Positions 28,276-37,161 of a DNA stretch of 41,992 nt are shown in pieces. How positions within the stretch are numbered: position 1 is the stretch's first letter; each line of letters starts with the position of its first letter. The position numbers were made by a program, and so were the translations under genes. The stretch covers positions 1 to 41,992 of the forward strand of contig JAABSJ010000025.1 in assembly GCA_011390515.1 (NCBI GenBank). The letters are read 5' to 3'. Origin of the DNA: Oscillatoria sp. GTDB taxonomy: Bacteria > Cyanobacteriota > Cyanobacteriia > Cyanobacteriales > Laspinemataceae. Below the pieces are notes generated by a model, which worked only from the letters and a program-made list of their open reading frames with translations, ran no database searches and had not been told where the DNA came from.

Positions 28276-29679
28276 TCATGCCGCACCTCCCAGAAGCTGC
28301 TGTGCCACCGTTAAATAAATTAGCACCCCTAGGACATCCACTGCGGTGGTAATAAAGGGTGCTGACATTAAAGCTGGATCAAATCCTACCCGATAGAATA
28401 AAAACGGTAGGGCAGACCCGGCGAAGGAGGCGAGGACGGTAATCGCCAGCAAACTCACGCCCACGGAAATAGCAACGAGCAGATTTCCCGCGAAGAAATA
28501 AGCCCAAACGGTGACAACAAGGGACAGCATTACTCCTAATAACCCCCCGGCAGTCGTCTCCCGTCCGATAATTCTCCAGGCTTTTCCTTCCCGAATGGCA
28601 TGGAGATTTAACCCGCGAATCACCACGGTAGAGGATTGTGCACCCACGTTCCCTCCGGTGTCAATTAATAAGGGAATAAATGCCACCAATGCAACCACTT
28701 GTTGGAGAAGATCTTCTCGGGCGCGAATCACTGCTGAGGTGGCGGTATTGGTAATTAATAAAATCAACAACCACACCAACCGCTTGCGCGCCACGGTGAA
28801 TATATTGGTTTGAAAATAGTTTTGTCCCCCCCCTTCAACTCCACCGAGAGCATAAATATCTTCTGTAGTTTCGGCTTCCACTACATCCATGACATCATCC
28901 ACGGTGATAATGCCCACGAGACGTTGTTCGCTATCAACCACCGGCAAGGCTAGAAAATCATAGCGCTGAATTAATCGTGCGGCTTCCTCGCGGTCGGTTT
29001 CCGTGGAAACAAAGACGGGTTCTCGCCGGGTAATTTCTGATAGAAGTTGTTCCGGTTCCGATACGACTAAATCCCGCAGAGAAATGGTGCCGATTAAATG
29101 CCGAAAGGCATCGGTCACATAAAGGTAATAAATGATTTCGCTGACATTGGCTAAGTTTCTAATTCGCTCTAGGGCATTTTTGATGGTCATGTTTTCTTTG
29201 ACCGCGATATATTCTGGGGTCATCATTCTCCCAGCGCTATCTGGGGGATAGCCTAAGAGCAAGGAGGTGGTTTGGCGTTCTTCGGGACTGAGTTGTTCGA
29301 GGATGCGCTTGACCACTTTGGCTGGCAATTCATCAAATAACCGGGCCCGGTCATCCGGGGACATTTTATCGACAATATCCAGAACATCTTGGCGTTTAAA
29401 TTCTTCGATTAAGCTATATTGAATACTAGAGTCCAGATATTCATAAACCTCGATCGCCTCTTCTTTGGATAACAACCGAAAGGCGATCGCTTGCATGGTT
29501 TGCGGTAATCCTTCAATCGCCTCGGCGATATCTGCGGGTTGGACTGGAACCAGTAAGGCTTTTGCTCCCGGTAGGTTATGTTGTTCGAGTAAGGCTTGCA
29601 ATTGCGATCGCACGAGTTGGCGTAATGCGTCTCGGGTTGTCGGCTGGACGGATGGCAATTCAGTATTATTATCGGTCAT
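28276..29679 (-). CDS. mgtE: MgtE magnesium transporter (second of a tandem pair)
   Basis: A paralogue of the gene downstream, 467 residues from the ATG at 29679. I prefer this start because it aligns with the paralogue in length; an in-frame ATG 63 codons upstream (29868) would add a tail with no counterpart. The same N-domain (DIAEAIEGLPQTMQAIAFRLL), CBS pair, and pore segments (DTGGNVGAQSSTVVIRG and DPALMSAPFITTAVDVLGVLIYL) are present. The two proteins share long identical stretches, so an old local duplication is likely. The upstream region to 30461 is unusually long and contains nested hairpins, suggesting control through the leader RNA. Confidence 0.94.
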   Translation of the reverse strand: MTDNNTELPSVQPTTRDALRQLVRSQLQALLEQHNLPGAKALLVPVQPADIAEAIEGLPQTMQAIAFRLLSKEEAIEVYEYLDSSIQYSLIEEFKRQDVLDIVDKMSPDDRARLFDELPAKVVKRILEQLSPEERQTTSLLLGYPPDSAGRMMTPEYIAVKENMTIKNALERIRNLANVSEIIYYLYVTDAFRHLIGTISLRDLVVSEPEQLLSEITRREPVFVSTETDREEAARLIQRYDFLALPVVDSEQRLVGIITVDDVMDVVEAETTEDIYALGGVEGGGQNYFQTNIFTVARKRLVWLLILLITNTATSAVIRAREDLLQQVVALVAFIPLLIDTGGNVGAQSSTVVIRGLNLHAIREGKAWRIIGRETTAGGLLGVMLSLVVTVWAYFFAGNLLVAISVGVSLLAITVLASFAGSALPFLFYRVGFDPALMSAPFITTAVDVLGVLIYLTVAQQLLGGAA

Positions 29680-29933
29680 GATCCACTCTCTAATCGGTTC
29701 TATATTTCCGAGTGTGGTTGGGGGGTTTTTCCCCAAGCGATAGGGTTTAATGCAGCCGAAATCAGGCAACAGAATCTCTAGGTTTGTTGCGATCGCGGTT
29801 GCAGAATTCCCATTCATAAATAGTCCCAAGCGCATCCAGTTCGCGATGGACCAAGGGTTTGTTTCCATTGGCGCGATCGCGACCCAAAACGCTAACCGAA
29901 ATCAGCAACAGGGACTTTAAATTTGCATTGGGG

Positions 29934-30180
29934 ATTGGGTTAGGCTAACTGTTGGTTGGCCTAACCTTCACCCTTCGTTTAAATCGTCAAGCGTTCGGTG
30001 ATTCATCGTTCATCTCCATTCCTAACATGACCGCCCTCTTCCCCGGGGGTCACGAGATGAACTATGACAACTCCCAGATGGAGTCACCCTAGGTCATTTC
30101 ACTGACTAAACCGCCCGGTTGTGGGGAAACGGTCGAGGTTCGTCTAAAGGCTCGTCAGCCATCGAGTCTGTCTGAGTAAT
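29934..30180 (-). promoter_or_regulatory. Structured leader upstream of the second mgtE gene
   Basis: On the minus strand, TCATCTC (opposite 30054-30060) pairs with GAGATGA (opposite 30010-30016). That pair encloses a second stem, TGACC/GGTCA (opposite 30048-30052 and 30028-30032). Before it is ACTCC/GGAGT (30070-30084) and after it GGTTAGGC/GCCTAACC (29938-29966). I do not recognise a known riboswitch class; the M-box consensus is not evident. Position before a Mg2+ transporter makes a cis-regulatory RNA plausible. Bases 29680-29933 and 30181-30461 hold nothing else that I recognise. Confidence 0.35.
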
Positions 30181-30461
30181 CGTTGCAATACAACTACTAC
30201 CAGAGCTTTCCACTTGAGTATTCCTTACTTTAAGTTGCGTTTAAGACTGGGAAGTTCAGAGGATTCTGAAAGCCCTTTTTTCTTATACCACTCTTCAGAA
30301 AACAGGTCAAGCTTTTTGGGGATTTTTTTACGGGAAAGTTTTTCCAATGTTCCCATCGGGTCAGAAGTTGGGTGGACATTGCCCGGACTTCTGACCGTTT
30401 GCTGACTTCTAAAACTCCCTACTCAGAATCGCTCTATCCCGTTTTAAAGGGGAAGATTTCC

Positions 30462-30491
30462 GAAAAAACTGCTCTAGTTTTGAGCAGTTTT
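30462..30491 (-). terminator. Intrinsic terminator of the CPA2 antiporter gene
   Basis: On the minus strand AAAACTGCTC (opposite 30482-30491) pairs with GAGCAGTTTT (opposite 30465-30474), continuing into six T residues. It follows the antiporter stop codon by 18 bases and separates that gene from the mgtE leader. Confidence 0.75.
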
Positions 30492-30509
30492 CACGGCAAT
30501 ATCTCGGGT

Positions 30510-32120
30510 TTAAACAACCAAAACCGGAACGCGACTCCCCGCTAAAACCCCTTGAGAAACCGACCCAACTGCTGCCCCTTCTTCCTCTGGATTAGGGCTT
30601 TTCCCAATGACAATCGCCGTGACTGGATCAGCTTGAGACCGAGCCAAAATTGTCTCCACCACTGCACCTTTTTCGGTGATAAACCGATGGCGAATATCTG
30701 CTAAAACTCCCTGAGTCATCTCCTGAATCCCTTGAATTTCCTCCGGGTCGTCTTCCGTGACTACATACAAAACAATCGCCTCTCCATGACTACGCCGAGC
30801 TAAATCTGCCGTTTGTTTTAAAACTTCCATTGCCCGAGGGGAACTATCCACCGCTGCCAACAACAGAGTCCGAGCATCAACGGTCACTTTCGTTGGGTCT
30901 ACTTCTCCTTTTTGTAGCAATTTCGGAGCAAAAGTTGGAATCGCCCAAGCCCCCAAAGGAGCAGTTATTAAAATTGCCAAGGCCGCAATGGCTAAAATAA
31001 TTTCACCCCCTTCAATGCCATAAGCTAAAGGTAACGCCCCTAAGGCCGCCTGCACCGTTGCTTTTGCAGAATTCCCCGGTAATAGAAACAATTTTTCTTG
31101 CCAATTCCAATTACTCCCTGCGGTAGAAAGTGTCCAGCCAATGGTGCGTCCGATGAATAAACCCACCGCTAAAATAGTCAAGCCCGGTAACAACATCTCT
31201 CCCAAAACTTGGAGCTGAATACTCGCCCCCATTAACACAAATAAGACAATTTCCGCCACAATCCACAGAGTATTAAATCCATTCCGGAGTCGGCGGGCCA
31301 AGGGTGCATCCAGTTCGATTAAAAAGAATCCCATCGACATCACTGCTAGATAACCCGAAAAGTAAGGGAATTGGCGGGCAGCAATCACGGCAAATGCGGC
31401 GACAACGGCGGCAATTAAGACATCTTGGACGGGATTTTTACTCCAGCTTTGTCGTTCCAGGAGGGAGACTAATAATTGGGCGGCTAAATAACCGGCCAGG
31501 GTTCCTAAACCGACCTGCATCAATGCTTGGAAGGGAAGTAATAAGAGGGGATTGAGTGAGAGTCCCCAAGGTAATATAATTCGCTCTAGTTCCCCTTGTT
31601 GGAGGAAATTTAAGAGTAAACTAAACCCGAGTAAGAGGACAACATCGGAGAGGGCAGAGCCGGTTAAAATGGCATCGGGAATGCCTTTTTTGACCCCCCA
31701 ACCTAATCGTTTGAGACGCAACATTCCTGGGACAATCACTGCGGGAGATTCTGCTGCAATAATACATCCGAGGAGCAACCCGGTTAAAAGGTCAAACTGG
31801 AAAAGAAACATCGCTGCAATGGCGATCGCCCCAGCTTCCAGGATAGCGGGTAAAACGCCCAATCGTAGGGCCACGGTTCCTTGTTCCGCCAACTTTTCGC
31901 GATCGAGTCCCAGTCCCGCTTTCATCAGGATAATCATCACCGCCACGGTTCTTAAATCATCGGCAGCAGCCAGAATGCCCGGTTCTAGGCGATTTCCGAC
32001 TTCGGGACCGAGGATGACTCCCACCAAAATCATGCCAATGAGTGGGGGTGCACCGAGGCGACGGGCGAATTGACCGGCAAAAAAGCCCATCCCGAGGATC
32101 CAAATTGTACTGATTAACAT
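30510..32120 (-). CDS. CPA2-type cation:proton antiporter with C-terminal universal stress domain
   Basis: A 536-residue protein. The first ~395 residues hold about twelve hydrophobic segments of the KefB/NapA/CPA2 type (for example PPLIGMILVGVILGPEVG, LLTGLLLGCIIAAESPAVIVPG with the transport-linked acidic residue, LPGNSAKATVQAALGALPLAYG). Residues ~400-536 form a universal-stress-protein domain (TLLLAAVDSSPRAMEVLKQ ... VPVLVV) that in the family may bind nucleotides and gate transport. The ATG at 32120 has GGAG eight bases upstream. It exchanges Na+ or K+ for protons at the inner or thylakoid membrane. Its leader is structured and it ends in its own terminator, so it is probably a single-gene unit. 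Confidence 0.9.
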   Translation of the reverse strand: MLISTIWILGMGFFAGQFARRLGAPPLIGMILVGVILGPEVGNRLEPGILAAADDLRTVAVMIILMKAGLGLDREKLAEQGTVALRLGVLPAILEAGAIAIAAMFLFQFDLLTGLLLGCIIAAESPAVIVPGMLRLKRLGWGVKKGIPDAILTGSALSDVVLLLGFSLLLNFLQQGELERIILPWGLSLNPLLLLPFQALMQVGLGTLAGYLAAQLLVSLLERQSWSKNPVQDVLIAAVVAAFAVIAARQFPYFSGYLAVMSMGFFLIELDAPLARRLRNGFNTLWIVAEIVLFVLMGASIQLQVLGEMLLPGLTILAVGLFIGRTIGWTLSTAGSNWNWQEKLFLLPGNSAKATVQAALGALPLAYGIEGGEIILAIAALAILITAPLGAWAIPTFAPKLLQKGEVDPTKVTVDARTLLLAAVDSSPRAMEVLKQTADLARRSHGEAIVLYVVTEDDPEEIQGIQEMTQGVLADIRHRFITEKGAVVETILARSQADPVTAIVIGKSPNPEEEGAAVGSVSQGVLAGSRVPVLVV

Positions 32121-32125
32121 TCGTT

Positions 32126-32290
32126 ATGCTCCTGAACAGGTGTGGATGGCTGGTCCAGGAGTGGATTGATGCGATCGCCCTACCTCCCGGCATTCAGCCC
32201 GGACAGGTAGGAGCCATCAGCCCTTCAGCCTCCCATCGGGATCGCTGAATTGGCGGTTATGGCGAGCTCCATCGCCTTCAATCTTAAATC
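32126..32290 (-). promoter_or_regulatory. Structured leader of the antiporter gene
   Basis: CCTACCT (32179-32185) pairs with AGGTAGG (32205-32211) around an inner CCGG/CCGG stem. TTCAGC (32224-32229) pairs with GCTGAA (32244-32249), and this hairpin is enclosed by GCCAT (32213-32217) with ATGGC (32259-32263). The fold therefore has at least two arms directly before the antiporter start on the minus strand. No known riboswitch is recognised. The rest of the gap to 32469 carries the crtO promoter region, with TGTAAAATT near 32430 as a possible -10 box. Confidence 0.35.
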
Positions 32291-32469
32291 AGGAGTTAAT
32301 ATAGCATAAATTTCAGCAACAATCCATAGATTGACTCTTTTTTTTGATCGGACCGAATGACTCAAAAATCATCCCCCCTGCTGCCCCAATCTCTTTCTGG
32401 AGATAGAATCCACCGGAGCATTAAGTTTTGTAAAATTCACAGCAAGCGGGAATTTAACAGGAGTTTTTT

Positions 32470-34167
32470 ATGTCCCAGTACGATGTAATTATAATTGGAG
32501 CCGGTCATAACGGCTTAGTTTGTGCCGCTTATCTTTTAAAGGCGGGTAAAAGTGTTTTACTATTAGAAAAACGCTCGGTTCCTGGGGGTGCTGCAACCAC
32601 GGAAGAATCTTTGCCCGAAGAAGCACCGGGTTTTAAATTTAACCTTTGTGCGATCGACCATGAATTTATCCATCTCGGGCCAGTAGTGGAAGAATTAGAA
32701 CTGAAAAAATATGGATTAGACTATCTGTATTGCGATCCGGTCCTATTTTGTCCCCAACCTGATGGCAAATATTTCCTCGGACATAAATCCGTAGACCAAA
32801 CCTGTCGAGAAATTGCCCGTTACAGTGAGCGCGATGCCCAGAAATATGGAGAATTTGTCCACTATTGGCAGCGCGTGTTGAATGCGATCGCCCCCATATT
32901 TAACGCCCCGCCCAAATCGATTATCGATATCACCGGCAATTATAATTTGGATAAAATTAAAGACCTGCTATCCTTACTGGGAACCCCCGATAAAATCCTC
33001 GATTTTGTCCGAACCATGCTCAGTAGTCCTCAAGATATGTTAGAGGAATGGTTTGATACTGAAGTCGTTAAAGCACCTTTAGCGCGACTCGCCTCAGAAA
33101 TGAGCATTCCGCCCTCACAAAAAGGGATGTCTGTGGGTGCAATTATGATGGCAATGCGGCACAATCCTGGGATGGCAAGACCCCGAGGAGGAACCGGCGC
33201 ACTCACCCAAGCGTTAGTGAATCGAGTCACCAGTCTTGGGGGTGAAATTGTATGCGATCGCGGCGTTGAACGCATTTTAGTCGATAATAATCGCGCCGTC
33301 GGTGTCCGCGTGGACGGAGGTCAAGAATACCGCGCCAAAGAAGGGGTGATTTCCAATATTGATGCCAAACGAGTCTTTTTGGATCTGGTTGATTCAAGAG
33401 ATGTTGATTCCAGCGACCCCAACTTACGGGAACGAGTGGATCGCCGCATTGTTAACAACAATGAAAGCATCCTTAAACTGGATTGCGCCCTCTCAGAAAT
33501 GCCCCGATTTGAAGCCTACAATCACCAAGATGAGTATTTAATTGGGTCCGTAGTCATCGCTGATTCTGTTCATCATGTGGAAAAAAGTCATAGTTTCTGC
33601 CAACTCGGCATTGTTCCCGATGAAAATCCCTCTATGTATGTTGTAGTTCCCACAGTTCTTGACCCCTCAATGGCTCCAGAAGGAAAGCATACCCTCTGGG
33701 TGGAATTCTTCGCCCCTTATCAAATTCATGGCGCAGAAGGAACCGGACAAAAGGGCACCGGATGGACCGACGAACTCAAAAACAAAGTGGCCGATCGCCT
33801 GATTGATAAACTGTCCGATTATGCGCCGAATCTCAAAAATTCCATTATTGCACGCCGGGTAGAAAGTCCAGCAGAACTGAGCGATCGTCTCGGGTCTTAT
33901 AAGGGCAATCACTACCATATTGACATGACCTTAGACCAGATGATTTTCTTCCGCCCTCTTCCAGAAATTGCCAACTACAAAACCCCCATTGATGGCTTGT
34001 TCTTAACCGGCGCTGGCACTCATCCAGGGGGTTCAATTTCCGGAATGCCCGGACGGAACTGTGCCCGGGTCTTTTTATTCCAACAGCAACCCATGAGCCA
34101 AACTTTAAAAGATGCCAGCAATTCGGTCAAATCTATGGCAAATTCTGTGTTTAATTTGTCCAGTTAA
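32470..34167 (+). CDS. crtO: Beta-carotene ketolase CrtO
   Basis: A 565-residue FAD-dependent enzyme of the phytoene-desaturase superfamily that oxidises beta-carotene to echinenone and canthaxanthin at membranes. The N-terminal FAD-binding motif is DVIIIGAGHNGLVCAAYLL with EKRSVPGGAATTE after it. The close match to the Synechocystis CrtO type that I know is seen in CAIDHEFIHLGPVVEELEL, PLARLASEMSIPPSQKG, RPRGGTGALTQALV and the C-terminal TGAGTHPGGSISGMPGRNC. The start is supported by AGGAG seven bases upstream. Ketocarotenoids bind the orange carotenoid protein, so a photoprotection role is established for the family. The gene stands alone between two antiporter genes. Confidence 0.93.
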   Translation: MSQYDVIIIGAGHNGLVCAAYLLKAGKSVLLLEKRSVPGGAATTEESLPEEAPGFKFNLCAIDHEFIHLGPVVEELELKKYGLDYLYCDPVLFCPQPDGKYFLGHKSVDQTCREIARYSERDAQKYGEFVHYWQRVLNAIAPIFNAPPKSIIDITGNYNLDKIKDLLSLLGTPDKILDFVRTMLSSPQDMLEEWFDTEVVKAPLARLASEMSIPPSQKGMSVGAIMMAMRHNPGMARPRGGTGALTQALVNRVTSLGGEIVCDRGVERILVDNNRAVGVRVDGGQEYRAKEGVISNIDAKRVFLDLVDSRDVDSSDPNLRERVDRRIVNNNESILKLDCALSEMPRFEAYNHQDEYLIGSVVIADSVHHVEKSHSFCQLGIVPDENPSMYVVVPTVLDPSMAPEGKHTLWVEFFAPYQIHGAEGTGQKGTGWTDELKNKVADRLIDKLSDYAPNLKNSIIARRVESPAELSDRLGSYKGNHYHIDMTLDQMIFFRPLPEIANYKTPIDGLFLTGAGTHPGGSISGMPGRNCARVFLFQQQPMSQTLKDASNSVKSMANSVFNLSS

Positions 34168-34190
34168 CGAAGATTGACCTAACCCCCCAA

Positions 34191-34215
34191 CCCCCTTCCC
34201 TCTCAGGGAAGGGGG
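34191..34215. repeat. Palindromic CCCCCTTCCCT hairpin in a 349-base gap
   Basis: CCCCCTTCCCT (34191-34201) pairs perfectly with AGGGAAGGGGG (34205-34215). It is the same hairpin as the centre of the family B elements, here without their ends. It lies after crtO but lacks a T-run. The rest of the gap to 34516 shows only weak, overlapping short frames. Confidence 0.7.
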
Positions 34216-34516
34216 AGAATGAGGGAGAATGGGGGAGATGGGGGAGAAATAGTTTTTTCGGTTAATCCACCGGATTTGATATTATTGAACCCGCCTGACC
34301 CGTCTAATGTGTTGACAAAGAGCTTGACTGAATATCCCGTCTTCTTCCCAAAATATAGGGGAAGGCTAGGACATTTGATTTCATCAAAAACCAGTTCACT
34401 TGGAAAATTAAAAGCATTATTTTCTGAAGGATGGAGAGGTTTATTCAATTCAAATGGTGGCCCATTATCCTAATTTTTTGTTTCTTTAATTGATTCATAG
34501 AAGAGGTGCGATCGCT

Positions 34517-35770
34517 TTGATAGATGTTTACATTCTCGATATGCTGGCTATCGGCTTATTACTGCTCTCGGTCACTGTGTTTTCCGGGTGGATTAAGCGA
34601 TTGCCGCTTTCTTATGCCCTGATTTATTTAACTGTGGGGATTTTGATTGGTCCTTATGGGCTGAAATTAGTTTTGGTGCGCCCGGATGCGAATTTTTTGG
34701 AGCGATTGACGGAATTAGTCGTGATTATTTCGTTGTTTAGTGGCGGACTAAAAATGAATCGTCCGCTCAAGTTTTGGGCGTGGCAAACAACGGCGCGATT
34801 AATTGGATTTTTGATGCCGATTTCCATTGTAGGGATCGCCCTAGTCGGGCGGCTATTTTTGGGCTTTGATTGGGGGGCGGCGATTTTACTTGGGGCGATT
34901 CTTGCCCCCACAGACCCGGTTTTGGCCTCGGAAGTTCAACTGGCTCATGTGGAGGATAAAGATGAACTCCGCTTTGGCTTAACCTCTGAAGGGGGTTTAA
35001 ATGATGCGTTGGCTTTTCCGTTTGTTTATTTTGGGTTATATGCGTTAAAAGATAGCAATTGGAACAACTGGATTTATGATTGGTTGGTGATTGATTTGAT
35101 TTGGGCGATCGCCGCTGGTATCGGCATGGGAATTGTCGTCGCTTCGACCATTGTTTGGATCGAAAAACAATTACATCGCGTTCGTCCCGTTGATGAACTG
35201 ATGCAAGATTTTATTGCCTTGAGTACCATTTTACTGGCCTATTCCCTGACTGAAGTGATTAATGGATATGGGTTTGTTGCAGTATTTGTTGCTGGCATGA
35301 CGGTCCGCCGAAGCTACAGCAGTGATTCGGAACGAACCGAGTCTCAACTGAGATTAACGGAACGGGTGGAAAAACTCCTGGAAGTAGGAACTATCTTGTT
35401 ACTCGGTTCTCTGCTGAGAATAGAACCGAGTTTACGGTTTGCCGGAGATACTTTAATGGTGGCGGGATGTTTGTTATTTATTATTCGTCCCCTGGGGACT
35501 TGGATTAGTACCATTGGAGCCAATTTTCATACCTCAAAACGGTTATTGATGGGGTGGTTTGGGATTCGGGGGGTGGGTTCGGTCTATTATCTCACTTATG
35601 CGATGGGTAAAGGGTTGCAAGGAGAAACCGGGGAAAAAATTGCTTGGATTGTGTTTCTGACCCTCGTGATTTCGGTGATTTTGCATGGAATTAGTGCGAC
35701 TCCGTTGATGAATTGGTATGAGTCGAAGTTGGAGAAAAGAAAGGTAACCCTAAAGGGCGATCGGTCCTGA
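34517..35770 (+). CDS. CPA1/NhaP-type sodium:proton antiporter
   Basis: A ~417-residue membrane protein with about twelve hydrophobic segments. The transport motif LGAILAPTDPVLASEVQ (TDPV) and the following TSEGGLNDALAFPFVYFG (the ND pair of CPA1 antiporters) are complete, and FGIRGVGSVYYLTYA matches the last conserved helix. It exchanges Na+ (or K+) for H+ at the membrane. Start choice is a TTG at 34517, supported by AGAAGAGG upstream; an ATG at 34541 (MLAIGLLLL) is also possible. It follows crtO on the same strand after 349 bases and has strong terminator-like hairpins after it, so it is probably transcribed alone. Confidence 0.88.
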   Translation: MIDVYILDMLAIGLLLLSVTVFSGWIKRLPLSYALIYLTVGILIGPYGLKLVLVRPDANFLERLTELVVIISLFSGGLKMNRPLKFWAWQTTARLIGFLMPISIVGIALVGRLFLGFDWGAAILLGAILAPTDPVLASEVQLAHVEDKDELRFGLTSEGGLNDALAFPFVYFGLYALKDSNWNNWIYDWLVIDLIWAIAAGIGMGIVVASTIVWIEKQLHRVRPVDELMQDFIALSTILLAYSLTEVINGYGFVAVFVAGMTVRRSYSSDSERTESQLRLTERVEKLLEVGTILLLGSLLRIEPSLRFAGDTLMVAGCLLFIIRPLGTWISTIGANFHTSKRLLMGWFGIRGVGSVYYLTYAMGKGLQGETGEKIAWIVFLTLVISVILHGISATPLMNWYESKLEKRKVTLKGDRS

Positions 35771-35850
35771 TGATGGAAATCTCCCTCCCTTACCCCTGTT
35801 TTAGTTAGGGAACTCCAAAAAATAAAATCTTCTATCAGAGATCCCCCCAA

Positions 35851-35874
35851 CCCCCCTTAAGAAGGGGGGCTTTT
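35851..35874 (+). terminator. Probable terminator after the CPA1 antiporter
   Basis: CCCCCCTT (35851-35858) pairs with AAGGGGGG (35862-35869), followed by CTTTTCC. It is the first hairpin after the antiporter stop codon. Similar hairpins without a T-run occur as repeats, so part of the signal may be coincidental. Confidence 0.5.
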
Positions 35875-35958
35875 CCAATTCGGCAAAACTTCTAATGCAG
35901 AAGTTTTTTTATGGAAATCCCTTAGAGCGGTTCCCACAGTTATGAGGGGCATTCTTTT

Positions 35959-36092
35959 GGAGTGCGAGCATCTTGCTCGCTTTTTTTCTAGCGAGCAAGA
36001 TGCTCGCACTCCTCATAGCATTTCATCTCTACCCCATGAGTTCTAGCGAGCAAGATGCTCGCACTCCTCATAGCCTCTCTCTACCCCATGAG
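35959..36092. repeat. 22-bp inverted repeat plus tandem 53-bp unit; first arm also forms a terminator
   Basis: GGAGTGCGAGCATCTTGCTC (extended two bases by GC; 35959-35980) is exactly complementary to 35991-36012. A ~53-base unit containing GCGAGCAAGATGCTCGCACT is then present twice (35987-36040 and 36041-36092). Within the first arm GCGAGCA (35964-35970) pairs with TGCTCGC (35974-35980) and is followed by seven T residues, a good plus-strand terminator. The remaining bases to 36238 carry the promoter of the next gene. Confidence 0.85.
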
Positions 36093-36238
36093 TTTGGGAA
36101 GGGCTATAGACGCGCTCTAGCACTCAATCTGGGCCAAAAACTCGGTTTCTTAGCCTTTCTCTCTAGTTCTGTACCCCTGGACTTGGGAGAATTTCTATAA
36201 TAAGGGAAATGAGCTGATGTATCTGTGGGAGGGTTATC

Positions 36239-37150
36239 ATGAGCGAATCACCGGACTTTATTCTGTATGCTCAACATGGATGGGCGGATACCCATCACAA
36301 AATTGCTACACTAGCTGAGGCTTTAAAGACACCCAACTGCCGGATTATTACCCCCAATTTGGGTTGGCTGCGGACTTTTTATCGGATTGAACCGTTAATT
36401 CAAACCGTGGAAACTGTGGTGCGAGAAACCCTCGCCACTTATCCTACCACTCCGATGCGAATTATTGGTCATTCGATGGGGGGATTGATTTGGTTAGAAG
36501 TGCTCCATCGTCACCCGGAATGGCGATCGCAAATTCACTCGTTAGTCTTGCTGGCTTCTCCCGTGGGTGGGGCGGATTTAGCCCGGATTTTAGACCCCTT
36601 TAAATGGGGACTGGGGATGGGGCGGGATTTGGGTATCAATCGCCGTAACATTGCCGAGTCTCTGGCGGAAATTATCCCCACATTAGTGATTGCCGGAGAT
36701 ACCGATAATGGCAGCGATCGCACCATTAGTATTGAATCCACCAAATTTAACGGCGCTCAATTTATCTGTTTGCCCGGAATATCTCATCCCGCCCTCAGCA
36801 ATCATCCCCAGTTAGTCCAAATTATTCGAGACTTTTGGGACAATCCGGTGATTTCTCCCCTTCCCGAAGCGGATTTAACTTATATGGTAATTCAGCGCTT
36901 GCAAGCCATTCCCGCCATAACTGCTGCCCATCGCCGGGATTGTGTACGGGCTAAACCCTATCTAACTTTTAAGACAGGGATGAAGATTAGAGTGTGGAAA
37001 AATGCCGTTCAAGTTCATCATGTTTTCATTGAAAACCCTCTAGGGATTTGTGTATTTTGTGGGTTTGTGGGATGGCAACATACCCAGGATTTATATCGGA
37101 CTCTTGCCCAGATTGCGGAAGAGTTTCAAGAGTATTTGACTGAATCTTAG
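36239..37150 (+). CDS. Alpha/beta hydrolase
   Basis: A 303-residue protein; the first ~210 residues are an alpha/beta hydrolase fold resembling small lipases or esterases. The nucleophile elbow is GHSMGGL, the oxyanion region is near AQHGWADTHH, and a likely Asp (AGDTDNGSD) and His (PGISHPALS) complete the triad. The last ~95 residues (from EADLTYMVIQRLQAIPAIT) are an extra domain that I do not recognise. There is no signal peptide, so it acts in the cytoplasm. GAGGG lies five bases before the ATG. Substrate is unknown. Confidence 0.88.
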   Translation: MSESPDFILYAQHGWADTHHKIATLAEALKTPNCRIITPNLGWLRTFYRIEPLIQTVETVVRETLATYPTTPMRIIGHSMGGLIWLEVLHRHPEWRSQIHSLVLLASPVGGADLARILDPFKWGLGMGRDLGINRRNIAESLAEIIPTLVIAGDTDNGSDRTISIESTKFNGAQFICLPGISHPALSNHPQLVQIIRDFWDNPVISPLPEADLTYMVIQRLQAIPAITAAHRRDCVRAKPYLTFKTGMKIRVWKNAVQVHHVFIENPLGICVFCGFVGWQHTQDLYRTLAQIAEEFQEYLTES

Positions 37151-37161
37151 GTCGTTTTATC

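Noticed and set aside
30140-30165. A hammerhead-like core CTGACGAG on the minus strand in the mgtE leader
   Set aside because: The stem II and GAAA elements that must follow are absent or mispaired, and no cleavage triplet is placed correctly.
29934-30210. M-box (Mg2+) or yybP-ykoY (Mn2+) riboswitch
   Set aside because: The conserved strings that I know for these classes (such as GGTGAGGCTCC) were not found, so only a generic structured leader is claimed.
34203-34473. Two overlapping short open frames on opposite strands after crtO
   Set aside because: Each uses the complement of the other, neither has a ribosome-binding site, and the 5' part is low-complexity GGGGGAGA sequence.
35973-36200. 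75-codon open frame on the plus strand
   Set aside because: It is translated from the terminator and tandem repeat array and has no independent coding character.
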